From Candidatus Poribacteria bacterium (GTDB lineage Bacteria > Poribacteria > WGA-4E > GCA-2687025), in assembly GCA_018644665.1 (NCBI GenBank), contig JABGQA010000110.1:118396-182395 (forward strand): a stretch of 64,000 nt of DNA. Reading direction: 5' to 3'. Both the position numbers and the translations under genes were made by a program. The notes below the pieces were generated by a model that saw nothing but the letters and a program-made list of their open reading frames with translations, was not told where the DNA came from and did not search any database. The number at the start of each line of letters is the position of its first letter. Within the stretch, counting starts at the first letter, position 1. This document shows, piece after piece, positions 27,298-36,314 of this stretch.

Positions 27298-29166
27298 GAT
27301 GTCGAGAGCAGATCGCCACGCGGTGACATCCCGCCGGGCCATCTGCCATCCCGCGCGGCCGAGGGTCCGCTTGAGCGCGCCACCCTCTTCGTCCTCGAAC
27401 GCCGGGTTCTCGACGACACTTCCGAGCCCGAAAGCCGTGTTCGCCTGGAACGCGTCGAGTGACTCGAACTGGCGATGGCCTGGTCGCCACGGCGTGCCGT
27501 ACAGGAATCGAACGGCGCCGCCCTCCGCCCAGTAGAGGTTATGGGAGATGTCCATGCCCTGCTGAGCGGGGTCGTACAGCTGTTCGTCGGTGTCGAGTAG
27601 ATGCTGCTGGAACGCCTCGGGCGTGCCGAAGCGGTCGCGCTCCGCGGGATGCCATCCGAAGAAGGCGTTGTCGTACCACAGGGCGAGTTGATAGTCCTCG
27701 TTGAGCGCGCACACGTTCCCGACGATCTCGTGGCGCCTGTTGTAGAACGGCACGTCGTCGAGAACGCGAGGCCCCTGCTCGCGCAACGTGATGCCGTCCT
27801 TGTTCTCGACGACGGTATTCCCCGTGACCACGCAGTCCATGCTTTCGGCGATCTGGATGCCGCCGACCGCCCACGTCGCCCCCTCGACCTCCATGGCGCG
27901 GCCGACGCCGTTCGCGGCGAACAGGCTGTCGGTGACGGTGATGTCGTGGCTGATCTCGATGAACAGGCCGCTGAGTTCGTTGCCGATGAAGCCGCACTCG
28001 GTGATGAGGACGTTTGCGACGTCGATGTCGAGCCAGAGGCCGGGGCCTCCATTCTCCCAGAAGAGGCAGTTACGGAAGACGCCGCCTTCAACACGAGTCA
28101 TCTTGTAGCCGCCGGCGTCCCACTGACGGTTTATCGGCTTCCAGGAGTTGCCCTCCCACAGGCAGTTCTCGTTGAGGAAGCCGTCGCCGTCTGCTCCGCC
28201 GCCCACGTGACCGCTGTCGCGCGTGACACAGTCGCGCATCACTCCGGCGACCGAGACGCCGCCGCCAGACATCTCCTCGATGCGACACCGTTCGAGGACA
28301 TTGTCTCTGCCGTGGAGCCACACGGCGGCGCGCTGCGGGAAGCTTGCGGCGTAGCGGAAGACGAAGCCGCTCACGTGGACATGCTCGACGCCCTCGCGGT
28401 TCATCCACGGATTCGTCCCGAAGATGAGCCCGCGCGCGGACGCCTGGACTGTCACGTCGTCTCCGCGTGGGTCTGCGCCGTCGGCGAGGAGGATGTACAG
28501 ATGACCGGCGTCCGTGTCCACCGTGAAGGCGCCGGCCCACGTCGAGGGATCGGCCGCTGACGGGATGCGGCGGGCGCCCTTCGCACCGTCCAGTTTGGGC
28601 CAGATGGCGCGCATCTCGTCCACGCTGCCGACGGGGGCCAACTGCCTATCTCCGACGATCACCTGCTCCGCGCGGCCCCACACGGGAGCGTCCTCGGGAT
28701 GGTGCTCGATGGGAACGCCTTCGGGCGTGTGATTGATAATGAACCGATGGGACCACGGCGCGCGATAGATGGGCAGGTCGCCCGGCAGGCGCTCCCACCC
28801 GGTCACGATGTCGGCTCCCGTGACGACGGCTCCTGACTCGCCGCGGAATGTGATCGGCAGTCCAGGCTCGCCGCTGTGGGTCAGTATCACCGCTTCGCGG
28901 TAGACGCCGGGGCGCACGATGACGGTGTCGCCGGCTCGCGCGACCTCGGCGGCGTGCTGGATGGTGCGGAAGGGGCGTTCGCTAGTTCCCGGGTTCTCGT
29001 CGTCGGCGATCTCAGCGCGCGCATCGACGACGTACTCGGTTGCCGATGCAGTCCCTACGGCGAGGCACATGACAAGCGCTAATAGCACAGGGCGGCTCCC
29101 GCTTCCGACCGCGCCCGACGTGGCTCGGGCGAATCCCGGAAGCCGACGACGCGAGATGGCTTCCAC
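27289..29166 (-). CDS. secreted right-handed beta-helix (pectate-lyase-like fold) protein
   Basis: The predicted 625-residue protein has a signal peptide (RPVLLALVMCLAVGTASA) and then the DUF1565-like start TEYVVDARAEIADDENPGTSERPFRTIQHAAEVARAGDTVIVRPGVYREAV, cut here into its parts by eye. After that come many parallel beta-helix coils (NREGVEHVHVSGFVFRYAA, NVLITECGFIGNELSGLFIE, HDITVTDSLFAANGVGRAME). Such proteins bind or cleave polysaccharides. No catalytic site is obvious. The start is uncertain: GTG 29166 is used, a TTG at 29211 is possible, and the open frame reaches 29280, where it would overlap the upstream gene. It does not carry the TTWG tag. Confidence 0.8.
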   Translation of the reverse strand: MEAISRRRLPGFARATSGAVGSGSRPVLLALVMCLAVGTASATEYVVDARAEIADDENPGTSERPFRTIQHAAEVARAGDTVIVRPGVYREAVILTHSGEPGLPITFRGESGAVVTGADIVTGWERLPGDLPIYRAPWSHRFIINHTPEGVPIEHHPEDAPVWGRAEQVIVGDRQLAPVGSVDEMRAIWPKLDGAKGARRIPSAADPSTWAGAFTVDTDAGHLYILLADGADPRGDDVTVQASARGLIFGTNPWMNREGVEHVHVSGFVFRYAASFPQRAAVWLHGRDNVLERCRIEEMSGGGVSVAGVMRDCVTRDSGHVGGGADGDGFLNENCLWEGNSWKPINRQWDAGGYKMTRVEGGVFRNCLFWENGGPGLWLDIDVANVLITECGFIGNELSGLFIEISHDITVTDSLFAANGVGRAMEVEGATWAVGGIQIAESMDCVVTGNTVVENKDGITLREQGPRVLDDVPFYNRRHEIVGNVCALNEDYQLALWYDNAFFGWHPAERDRFGTPEAFQQHLLDTDEQLYDPAQQGMDISHNLYWAEGGAVRFLYGTPWRPGHRQFESLDAFQANTAFGLGSVVENPAFEDEEGGALKRTLGRAGWQMARRDVTAWRSALDIEP

Positions 29167-29224
29167 GTGGTTCAGAGGTAGCCTACCCCGCGTCTGGATC
29201 GCCAGTTCCAAGCGAATCCAGAGC

Positions 29225-29992
29225 CTATCGCAGCCGTAGATCACCCCAGGTGGTAGTGACCAGGCCCTCGGGTGACACATCCGTGACCGACAGAAAGTAC
29301 GTGGTGATCATGTTCTCGAAGAAGAGCGTCGCCATCTCCTTGGTGTTGTCGTCGTTGCCCACCTGCGAGTACTTGTCCGGGGCCATGGACATCATCACGA
29401 ACATGCCGCGGCCGAACTCGGCCTCGCCGATCACGGATCTGCCGGATGATGTCGCCAGGATGTCGAACCCGTCGAGGGTGGCGAACACTTCCCAGACGGT
29501 CGGCCAGTGATTGTATCTCCATCCCACGAATTCCGCGTCGGTCATCGCATTGGGGTCGTTGAAGAGCGGGTGACCCGGCTGTTCGATCGTGAATTCCGGC
29601 AAGTCCGGGTCGGTACGCACAGCGACGAGGCCGGCGGGAAGCCAATCGACATTGGCCTGGTGCTGATCGGCCTCCTGGGTGGACTCGATGACGACTCCGC
29701 CGCCGTCAACGAAGTCCTGTATGACCTGCGCGTTGTCGTCGAGACCCTGGTGCACCGCCGCGTTGTACGTGGCCATGCTGCCGACGATCAAGAGGGCATG
29801 CCCACTTAGGGTGAAACTGCCGCCCTCAACATCGGCGGTGAGATCGTCGTACGGCAGGCCAATCGCATCGAGGCTGGGGCCGACGGCTGCGATCTGCGTC
29901 CACTGGTCGGCGACGTCCACGATCGCGATTTCGTGCGCGACAGCGGTCGTCACCGCAACGCACAGTAGCACTGCCCAAGCTCGGATCGTCAT
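29225..29992 (-). CDS. secreted GATase1/ThuA-like protein with C-terminal TTWG tag (paralogue B1)
   Basis: The 255-residue protein has a signal peptide (AWAVLLCVAVTTAVAH) followed by a flavodoxin/GATase1-like alpha/beta domain: IAIVDVADQWTQIAAVGPSL, HALLIVGSMATYNAAVHQGL, DFVDGGGVVIESTQ and GRGMFVMMSMAPDKYSQVG. ThuA-like proteins share this plan, but no Cys-His dyad is apparent, so it may be a binding protein. It ends in VSPEGLVTTTWGDLRLR. It is closely similar to the upstream gene at 30190-30948 at DNA level as well, pointing to a fairly recent tandem duplication. Confidence 0.75.
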   Translation of the reverse strand: MTIRAWAVLLCVAVTTAVAHEIAIVDVADQWTQIAAVGPSLDAIGLPYDDLTADVEGGSFTLSGHALLIVGSMATYNAAVHQGLDDNAQVIQDFVDGGGVVIESTQEADQHQANVDWLPAGLVAVRTDPDLPEFTIEQPGHPLFNDPNAMTDAEFVGWRYNHWPTVWEVFATLDGFDILATSSGRSVIGEAEFGRGMFVMMSMAPDKYSQVGNDDNTKEMATLFFENMITTYFLSVTDVSPEGLVTTTWGDLRLR

Positions 29993-30189
29993 GGCGTGTC
30001 GCCTATCCGACCGGCGCGAAACATGAGCGGCGCTGAGACCCACGCACGGCATGTCATGCGCCTCCGGTGTGCTGCGCAACGCGCCCATCGACTGATCTGG
30101 ACCGCGACACTGTCGACGGCTTGTTCTCTGCGATCCTCTGTCCGCTCGATGTCGGCCCAGTAGGACCGCACACGGCCGCCTCCTTCAAT

Positions 30190-30948
30190 CTATCGGAGCC
30201 GCAGATCGCCCCAGGTGGTCGTGGCCAGGCCCTCCGGCGACACGGCCTGCGGCAGGTACGTCGTGACCATGTTCTCGAAGAAGAGCATCGCCATGTCCAT
30301 GGTGTTGCCGTCGTTGCCCACCTGCGCGTACTTGTCCGGGGCGATGCACATCATGACGTACTTGCCGCTGCCTACCTCGGCCTCGCCGATCACGGGACGG
30401 TCCGCTGACGTGGCTAGGATGTCGAAGCCGTCGAGCTGAGCGAACACTTCCCAGACAGTGGGCCAGCCCTGGTGCCCCCATCCCACGAACTCTTCGTCAG
30501 TCATCTCGTTGGGGACGTTGAAGAGCGTGTGGCCAGGTTCTTCGATGAGGAAGTCGGGCGAGTCCGGGTCGCTACGCACGGCGACGAGGCCGGCGGGGAG
30601 CCAATCTACGTTCGCCTCGTTCTGGTCGGCCTGCGTGGTCTCGATGACCACGCCTCCGCCCGCCACGAAGTCCTGGATCACTTGCGCGTTGTCGTCGAGC
30701 CCCTGGTGCACGTCCGCGTTGTTGGTGGCCATGCTGCTGATGATGAGGAGGACGTTTCCACTGAGGTTGAGACTGCCGCCTTCGACATCGGCGGTGAGGT
30801 CGTCGTACGACAGGCCCATATCGTCCAGACTCGGGGCGACCGCGGCTGTCGCCGTCCACTCGTCGGCGACATCGACGATGGCGATGTCTTCCGCGAAGGC
30901 GGCCATTGCCGCCACGCACATTAACACTACGCAAGCTCGGGTCTTCAT
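30190..30948 (-). CDS. secreted GATase1/ThuA-like protein with C-terminal TTWG tag (paralogue B2)
   Basis: The 252-residue protein has a signal peptide (ACVVLMCVAAMAAFAE) and the same domain as its neighbour (IAIVDVADEWTATAAVAPSL, NVLLIISSMATNNADVHQGL, DFVAGGGVVIETTQ, GSGKYVMMCIAPDKYAQVG). It ends in VSPEGLATTTWGDLRLR, almost the same as its paralogue. GAGGAA lies 7 bases before the ATG. It is divergent from the PhyH gene. Its enzymatic role, if any, is unknown. Confidence 0.75.
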   Translation of the reverse strand: MKTRACVVLMCVAAMAAFAEDIAIVDVADEWTATAAVAPSLDDMGLSYDDLTADVEGGSLNLSGNVLLIISSMATNNADVHQGLDDNAQVIQDFVAGGGVVIETTQADQNEANVDWLPAGLVAVRSDPDSPDFLIEEPGHTLFNVPNEMTDEEFVGWGHQGWPTVWEVFAQLDGFDILATSADRPVIGEAEVGSGKYVMMCIAPDKYAQVGNDGNTMDMAMLFFENMVTTYLPQAVSPEGLATTTWGDLRLR

Positions 30949-31004
30949 GGGGCGTTCCTCATCCGAATGGCGGGAAGGATGTAGAGATGGCGAACCTCGT
31001 CGGC

Positions 31005-31013
31005 AGTATACCA
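31005..31013 (-). promoter_or_regulatory. extended -10 promoter for paralogue B2
   Basis: On the minus strand the sequence reads TGGTATACT, an extended -10 element, about 57 bases before the ATG at 30948. No good -35 hexamer is seen. Confidence 0.35.
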
Positions 31014-31030
31014 CACGGTCGCGCGGCGTC

Positions 31031-31059
31031 TTGTCGGCGGGCGTCATGTACGCTGTACT
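31031..31059 (+). promoter_or_regulatory. sigma70-like promoter for the PhyH gene
   Basis: TTGTCG at 31031-31036 and TGTACT at 31054-31059 are separated by 17 bp. Transcription would start about 40 bases before the ATG at 31106. Confidence 0.3.
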
Positions 31060-31105
31060 GCCAGCGTCTCGCCCGCCCGGGGCGATCCGGGACAAGGAGG
31101 ATCAC

Positions 31106-31879
31106 ATGGCGCGGCTATCAGCGGACGACATCGAGTTCTTCAAGGAAAACGGCTACCTCGTCAAGCGCGGCGTGCTCAAGCCCGACCTGACGGAACGGGC
31201 GCGGAATCATCTGTGGGAGAATGCTCCCGCGCAACTGGATCGCGCGGATCCCGACACGTGGATCGGCCCGTTCGAAGAGGAGAACGAGGACGGCGCGGAT
31301 CGGCGCGGGGGGTACCGCTGGAACTTCCGTCGCTCCGGTGGCGAGGAGTGGATGATCCGCCTCCTGGCGACCGACCCGGACGTGTACGGCATGGCCGAGG
31401 AACTGGTCGGTCAGGGCAAACTCCAAGAGCCAAAGCGCATCCGAGGCATTTACTGCACGCTGCCATACGGCGATGCCGAGGAGCGCCCCACCGGCTGCCA
31501 TGTGGACGCCCACCCGTTCCACCTCGGCGTGGTTGGCTACATCGACGACGTGCCGCCTGGTGGTGGGTCGTTCTGCGTGTGGCCGGGGAGCCACAAGCCG
31601 TTCTACGGCGCGTTCTCGTCGCAGTACAAGTATGAGCCGACCGACGACTACGACGTCATCCGCCTGGAAGCGAACGAGGCGCCGCCGGTCGAGTGCCACG
31701 GAAAGGCGGGCGACATTGTCTTCTGGCACCATCGCATCGGGCACATGGCGGGGCACAACTACTCGCGCCAAATACGGCAGGCGGTGCTGTACGACTTCCG
31801 CAAGCTCGACCTGGAAGAGACCCAGGAAGAGCCTCCCTGCGACGACATGTGGCGCGACTGGGACGGCGTGCCGTCCTAG
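31106..31879 (+). CDS. phytanoyl-CoA dioxygenase (PhyH) family protein
   Basis: The 257-residue protein starts at an ATG preceded by AAGGAGG. It opens with the PhyH N-terminal pattern DDIEFFKENGYLVKRGVL. It has the Fe(II)-binding HxD (TGCHVDAHPFHLG) and a distal histidine in FWHHRIGHMAGHN, followed by the basic residues of the 2-oxoglutarate site (SRQIRQAVLYDF). Such enzymes hydroxylate small molecules using oxygen and 2-oxoglutarate in the cytoplasm. It is convergent with the kinase gene, 7 bp apart. The substrate is unknown. Confidence 0.88.
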   Translation: MARLSADDIEFFKENGYLVKRGVLKPDLTERARNHLWENAPAQLDRADPDTWIGPFEEENEDGADRRGGYRWNFRRSGGEEWMIRLLATDPDVYGMAEELVGQGKLQEPKRIRGIYCTLPYGDAEERPTGCHVDAHPFHLGVVGYIDDVPPGGGSFCVWPGSHKPFYGAFSSQYKYEPTDDYDVIRLEANEAPPVECHGKAGDIVFWHHRIGHMAGHNYSRQIRQAVLYDFRKLDLEETQEEPPCDDMWRDWDGVPS

Positions 31880-31886
31880 CCGGTCG

Positions 31887-32816
31887 CTACGACGCCTCGG
31901 CCAGGAGTTCACGCAGGTCGCGCCATCCTTCCGCGACGTGGTCGGGACGCTCGTCCTCCGTGCCGAAGACGATTTCGTCGATGCAGCGGCAGAGGCGGAA
32001 GATGCCGGACTTCCATCGGCAGGCGTCGGGCGCGGAGTGCCCATAGCGCGGTAGGAGGCGGTCGAGTAGGTCGTCGCCGTACTGTCGGTGGAGGTAGTGC
32101 AGGTCGTAGTCGGGATCGCCGACCCAGATGTCGCTGTAGTCGATGATGCCCTCGATCCGGGATCGGTCACGGTCGAACAGCACGTGGCGCGGCTGAAGGT
32201 CGCCGTGGATCAACGCGGGCTCGTAGGCGTCGTATCCCTCCTCGAAGTAGCGGTCGAACATGCCCTCGCACGTGGCGAGTTCCGACGCGGATAGGTCGGG
32301 ATAGATCATCCCCTTCGCCTTGCCGCGGAACTCGCGGCACACGTCGTCTGCGCGACGTTCACGGATGCCGTACTCGTACGCCTTCACGACCGGGAATTCG
32401 TGCAGGACCCGCAGGTACGCGGCGAACTGGTCCGCGATGAGGTCGCGCGATTCCGACGCTAGGCCGTCGTAGATGTCATCGTCGAACGGCTCCCCTTGGA
32501 TCATGGGATAGACGACGAACGGAGCGCCGTCGGGCGTCTTGCCGACATGCTGGAAGGCGGGAGAGGCAATGTCCAGTTCCTGCGCGAGGATGGGCAGCAG
32601 TTGGCGCTCCCAGTTGAGCCGCAGGGCGGACTCGTCGTCAACGCCGATGCGTAGGATTCGACTCTCGTCGACCGCGTAGGAACAGAAGTCCGATCCCTGG
32701 CCGCAGAACCGCAAGGCAGGGCGCCCGGCGTCTGGGAAGGTCGCGCGGAGCAACTCCGCCGCCTCGGCCTCGGTGTATCGCGGGTTCCGGTCGTCGCCAT
32801 GACTGCTCGCGCTCAT
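31887..32816 (-). CDS. aminoglycoside/macrolide phosphotransferase-like kinase
   Basis: The 309-residue protein has AGGAGG 4 bases before the ATG. It carries the kinase catalytic loop as ALIHGDLQPRHVLFD, where the usual Asn is replaced by His, and the metal-binding loop IIDYSDIWVGDPDYDL. The N-terminal lobe has SYAVDESRILRIGVDD with the ATP-contacting strands. Family members phosphorylate aminoglycosides, macrolides, homoserine, choline or other small hydroxylated molecules. With no resistance gene context, a metabolic substrate is more likely. Confidence 0.83.
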   Translation of the reverse strand: MSASSHGDDRNPRYTEAEAAELLRATFPDAGRPALRFCGQGSDFCSYAVDESRILRIGVDDESALRLNWERQLLPILAQELDIASPAFQHVGKTPDGAPFVVYPMIQGEPFDDDIYDGLASESRDLIADQFAAYLRVLHEFPVVKAYEYGIRERRADDVCREFRGKAKGMIYPDLSASELATCEGMFDRYFEEGYDAYEPALIHGDLQPRHVLFDRDRSRIEGIIDYSDIWVGDPDYDLHYLHRQYGDDLLDRLLPRYGHSAPDACRWKSGIFRLCRCIDEIVFGTEDERPDHVAEGWRDLRELLAEAS

Positions 32817-32950
32817 GCGTCCTCCTGTGTCCCGGCTCCATCGTAACGCGAGGTCGACGGCGCGCGCAGCCATGCATCGCCGTTGCGGAGCCGACGCGCG
32901 TGGCATAGCCTGGCATCGGCGGCCGGAGACCCGCTAGCAGGAGACACAAC

Positions 32951-33952
32951 GTGCCCGAGGAACAGTTCCGCGCTCTGGTCGTCCGGGAGCATGATGGCGT
33001 ATACCGTCGGGCGGTCGAGACGCGCCCGCTCGATTCCCTGCCGCCCGGCGACACGCTCGTCCGCGTTGGGTACTCGTCGCTGAACTACAAGGACATGCTC
33101 TCGGCGACGGGGCATCCGGGCATCACGCGCGCTTACCCACACACGCCCGGCATCGACGCGGCGGGCGTGGTTGTGGACAGCGCATCCGACGACCTCCGTG
33201 TCGGGGATGAGGTGATCGTCACGGGCTACGATCTCGGGATGAACACGTCCGGGGGGTTCGCCGAATACATCCGCGTGTCAGCCGAGTGGCTCGTGCCGCT
33301 GCCGGAAGGGCTCACGCTGGCGAGCGCGATGAGCTGTGGCACGGCCGGCTTCACCGCGTGTCTGAGTCTGTTGGGTATCGAGGACGCAGGGGTTCGACCG
33401 GAGGACGGCCCCGTGCTCGTCACGGGCGCCACGGGCGGCGTCGGCAGCCTCGCCGTGATGCTTCTCGCCGACGCGGGCTACGACGTCACGGCCGCGACCG
33501 GGCGACCCGACAACGCGGGGAAACTGCTCCGTCTAGGAGCCCGCGAGGTCATCGCGCGCGATGACGTTCTGCGGCCGTCTGGTCGGCCCTTGGTGAAGGG
33601 CGTCTGGGCGGCCGTGGTGGACACGGTCGGTGGCGAATACCTCGACTCGGCGATCCGCGCCACGCTCGCGAACGGAGTCGTCACGTGCTGCGGGATGGTC
33701 GCGTCGCCACGCCTGAACACGAGCGTCCTGCCGTTCATCCTGCGCGGCGTGCGACTACTGGGCATCGACTCCGCGGAGCGGTCGCGGGACGAACGCCTCC
33801 GGGCATGGGGTCGCCTGGCTACCGTCGACGCGGGCGAGCGGCTCGAAGAGATCACGACTGAATGCGGTCTCGACGGATTGGACGAGCACATCGAGAGAAT
33901 GCGGCTTGGCGAGGGCGTCGGCCGTGTCCGCGTTGCCGTCGACTCGCGTTAG
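32951..33952 (+). CDS. acuI: YhdH/AcuI-like acrylyl-CoA reductase (MDR family)
   Basis: The 333-residue protein starts at a GTG with AGGAGA about 7 bases upstream. It is a zinc-independent medium-chain dehydrogenase/reductase. YSSLNYKDMLSATG and the TPGIDAAGVV segment are typical of the YhdH/AcuI branch, and VLVTGATGGVGSLAVMLLADAGY is the NADPH-binding motif. AcuI reduces acryloyl-CoA to propionyl-CoA and protects cells handling DMSP, while other members are general quinone oxidoreductases. No DMSP lyase is nearby, so the symbol is tentative. Confidence 0.82.
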   Translation: MPEEQFRALVVREHDGVYRRAVETRPLDSLPPGDTLVRVGYSSLNYKDMLSATGHPGITRAYPHTPGIDAAGVVVDSASDDLRVGDEVIVTGYDLGMNTSGGFAEYIRVSAEWLVPLPEGLTLASAMSCGTAGFTACLSLLGIEDAGVRPEDGPVLVTGATGGVGSLAVMLLADAGYDVTAATGRPDNAGKLLRLGAREVIARDDVLRPSGRPLVKGVWAAVVDTVGGEYLDSAIRATLANGVVTCCGMVASPRLNTSVLPFILRGVRLLGIDSAERSRDERLRAWGRLATVDAGERLEEITTECGLDGLDEHIERMRLGEGVGRVRVAVDSR

Positions 33953-34058
33953 CGCCTGCATGGGCTGTCGTGCCTTGCGCGCCTCTCCCTACCACCCTAC
34001 TTTCCTACCATAGGTGATTCTGTCGGTTCGCGCCCCATCGCGCGGATAGGGAGCCTCC

Positions 34059-36299
34059 ATGCGCGCGCACGTACGCGGAAGTCTGCTTCTCGCGCTGTTG
34101 GCGCGCCTCCTTGCGCCTGGATTCACAGCCTCGGCTGAGTATGTTCCCACCCCTATCTTGGAGGTCGGCAAGCCGTGGTTGGAGGACATCGCCTACTCTC
34201 CCGACGGGAGGGTGCTGGCGACGCTGACCACGGACTGGATCGAGTTGTTGGACGCCGAGACGTTCGAGCCGGTCGCGCGGTTTGGTCTTGGTGGGACTGA
34301 GATCGAATACTCCCCGGACGGGTCCGAGATTGCCGTCTTCTACCCCGCCCGTCCGGCTCGGATCTACGACGCGGCCACCGGGACGCTGAAGGAGGAGATC
34401 GCCGTAGGACGGTTCGCCCACGCGTTCTCTCCCGATTGGCGTCGCCTCGCGTACTCGGAGGGCGACATCGTATACGTGTGGGACCGCGACGCGCAGGCGG
34501 CAACGGCCACGCTGACGGGGGATCCGGAGCCCGGTCTTCTCCAAGTCCACACGCAGAATGGAACGACCACGGCGTCTGCCCTGAGAGTAGGGTATCTGGC
34601 GTTCCATCCCGACGGGATCGGCCTGCTCGTCGTCTCCCACCGCAGGACCGTCGGCTTCTGGGACAGCTTCAGCGGCGAGCTCATACGACACTATCAGATC
34701 GGCAGAACGTGGGTGCGCGACATTGCCGTCCGGCATGACGGCACGGAATTCGCCGCGTTCACGTCGCACGGGGAGAATCTGGTATGGCGATTCGACGACC
34801 CCGAACCGACGACCGTGCAGGCCGCCCCGACATTGGGCTCCATGTGGGCCCAAGCCTACGATGCCGGCGGTGGCCTGTGGCTCACAGGGTACGACTCCCT
34901 ACACCGCCTGAACACGGACGACGGGACCATATCGACCGCTCGGATGCGCCTCGCGCCGCCCGTCGAACCCCACGAAGCTCTCCTGCCGTTGTCTCTCACC
35001 TTCGACGTGTCGCGGGGACGTGTCGCGACCATGATCGAAGACCGCATCGCCATATGGTCGGTCGAGGGAGTGCGGCTCGAGCGCCTCGTCGATCACGCGT
35101 GGGGAGTCGGAAGCAGAAACGCGGCGTCGGCAGTGTATGTGCCGGGCCGCGGCCGGGTGGTGACGTTTGGGCGCGCTACGCGCCGTTGGGACGACACCCT
35201 GGGCGACGTGTTCCAGACGCAGGAGTTCCCGGCGGACATCGACGCCGTGGCCGCCACCGACGATGGAACGGTGACCGCACTACAACTCCTGTACGAAGTG
35301 CGGGTGTATCGAACCTCGACCGGGCAGCATCTGTCTACGATCGGGTGGCAGAGGGGCTGGCGGCTGGCGATCTCGCGCAGCGGCAGGTATCTCGCCATCT
35401 GGGATCACCGCATGACGATATGGAGCGCGACCAACGGCCAGCGGCTCGCCACCCTACCGACCGGGCGTCCGCAGGGCCTCGCCTTCACGCCCAGCGGACG
35501 CCGCCTCGTGGTCCGAACGGAGCCCCCCGAGACGCTACAGGTGTGGGATATCGCCGAGAAAGCGCTGATGATGACCATCCCGGACGGAGGGCCGTTCGCA
35601 GCGACACCGAGCGGCATCATCCACATCGTGCGACATCGTGGGCAGTACGAGGTGCGGCAAGTCGGAGCCGGCGCGCCGTTGAGCGTCATTCCTCTACCGC
35701 GGGCCCATTTGCAGGGCGGCACATACGGGCCGATCCGGCTCGACCCGTCGGGGAGATACGTGGCAGTGCGCGACAAAGACGCGACGACGGGCGAGCCGCT
35801 GGTTCGGTTCTACTCCGTGACTTCGGGCAGCCTCCTGGCCACGCGCGTAGGGCCGCCCGACATTCGCTTCACCGCCGGCGGCGACTACCTGTTCACCAAA
35901 GGCCCCAATGATGGCCTCGCGCTCTATCGCACCGAGGAGTACCTGAACATCCCGTCTCATGCGGTCACGCCGCGCAACAAGGCGCTCATGGCATGGGGCG
36001 ACGTGAAGCGCAGCCAACTGCTGCCGAACTATCCGAACCCGTTCAACCCCGAGACGTGGATACCGTTCGACTTGCCGGCCCCCGGCCCGGTGCATATCGC
36101 CATCTACGACGCTTCGGGGTCAACCGTGCGCCGCTTGGAACTCGGCCGCATAGACGCGGGCGTCCATCGCACGCGGGAGCGCGCCGCGCGGTGGGACGGC
36201 CGGGACGACGGTGGCGAGCCCGTCGCGAGCGGAGTCTACACGTATCGCATCACGGCGCCGGGGCTCTCGGACTCGGGGCGCATGCTGCTCGTCAAGTGA
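34059..36299 (+). CDS. secreted WD40-like beta-propeller protein with FlgD/T9SS-like C-terminal domain
   Basis: The 746-residue protein has a short signal peptide (SLLLALLARLLAPGFTASA) and a long series of beta-propeller blades (AYSPDGRVLATLTTDWIELL, IEYSPDGSEIAVFYPA, LAYSEGDIVYVWDRD, LRVGYLAFHPDGIGLLVV). The C-terminal 95 residues begin LLPNYPNPFNPETWIPFDL and continue with HIAIYDASGSTVRRLELG and ASGVYTYRITAP. This is the FlgD-Ig-like/T9SS type A sorting-like module. GGGAG precedes the ATG. The protein is probably exported to the cell surface or secreted. Its function is unknown. Confidence 0.82.
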   Translation: MRAHVRGSLLLALLARLLAPGFTASAEYVPTPILEVGKPWLEDIAYSPDGRVLATLTTDWIELLDAETFEPVARFGLGGTEIEYSPDGSEIAVFYPARPARIYDAATGTLKEEIAVGRFAHAFSPDWRRLAYSEGDIVYVWDRDAQAATATLTGDPEPGLLQVHTQNGTTTASALRVGYLAFHPDGIGLLVVSHRRTVGFWDSFSGELIRHYQIGRTWVRDIAVRHDGTEFAAFTSHGENLVWRFDDPEPTTVQAAPTLGSMWAQAYDAGGGLWLTGYDSLHRLNTDDGTISTARMRLAPPVEPHEALLPLSLTFDVSRGRVATMIEDRIAIWSVEGVRLERLVDHAWGVGSRNAASAVYVPGRGRVVTFGRATRRWDDTLGDVFQTQEFPADIDAVAATDDGTVTALQLLYEVRVYRTSTGQHLSTIGWQRGWRLAISRSGRYLAIWDHRMTIWSATNGQRLATLPTGRPQGLAFTPSGRRLVVRTEPPETLQVWDIAEKALMMTIPDGGPFAATPSGIIHIVRHRGQYEVRQVGAGAPLSVIPLPRAHLQGGTYGPIRLDPSGRYVAVRDKDATTGEPLVRFYSVTSGSLLATRVGPPDIRFTAGGDYLFTKGPNDGLALYRTEEYLNIPSHAVTPRNKALMAWGDVKRSQLLPNYPNPFNPETWIPFDLPAPGPVHIAIYDASGSTVRRLELGRIDAGVHRTRERAARWDGRDDGGEPVASGVYTYRITAPGLSDSGRMLLVK

Positions 36300-36314
36300 A
36301 CCGCGATCGCGATG

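Noticed and set aside
32951..33952. DMSP catabolism locus suggested by the AcuI-like gene
   Set aside because: No DMSP lyase, CoA-transferase or transporter gene is nearby; a single MDR gene is not enough.
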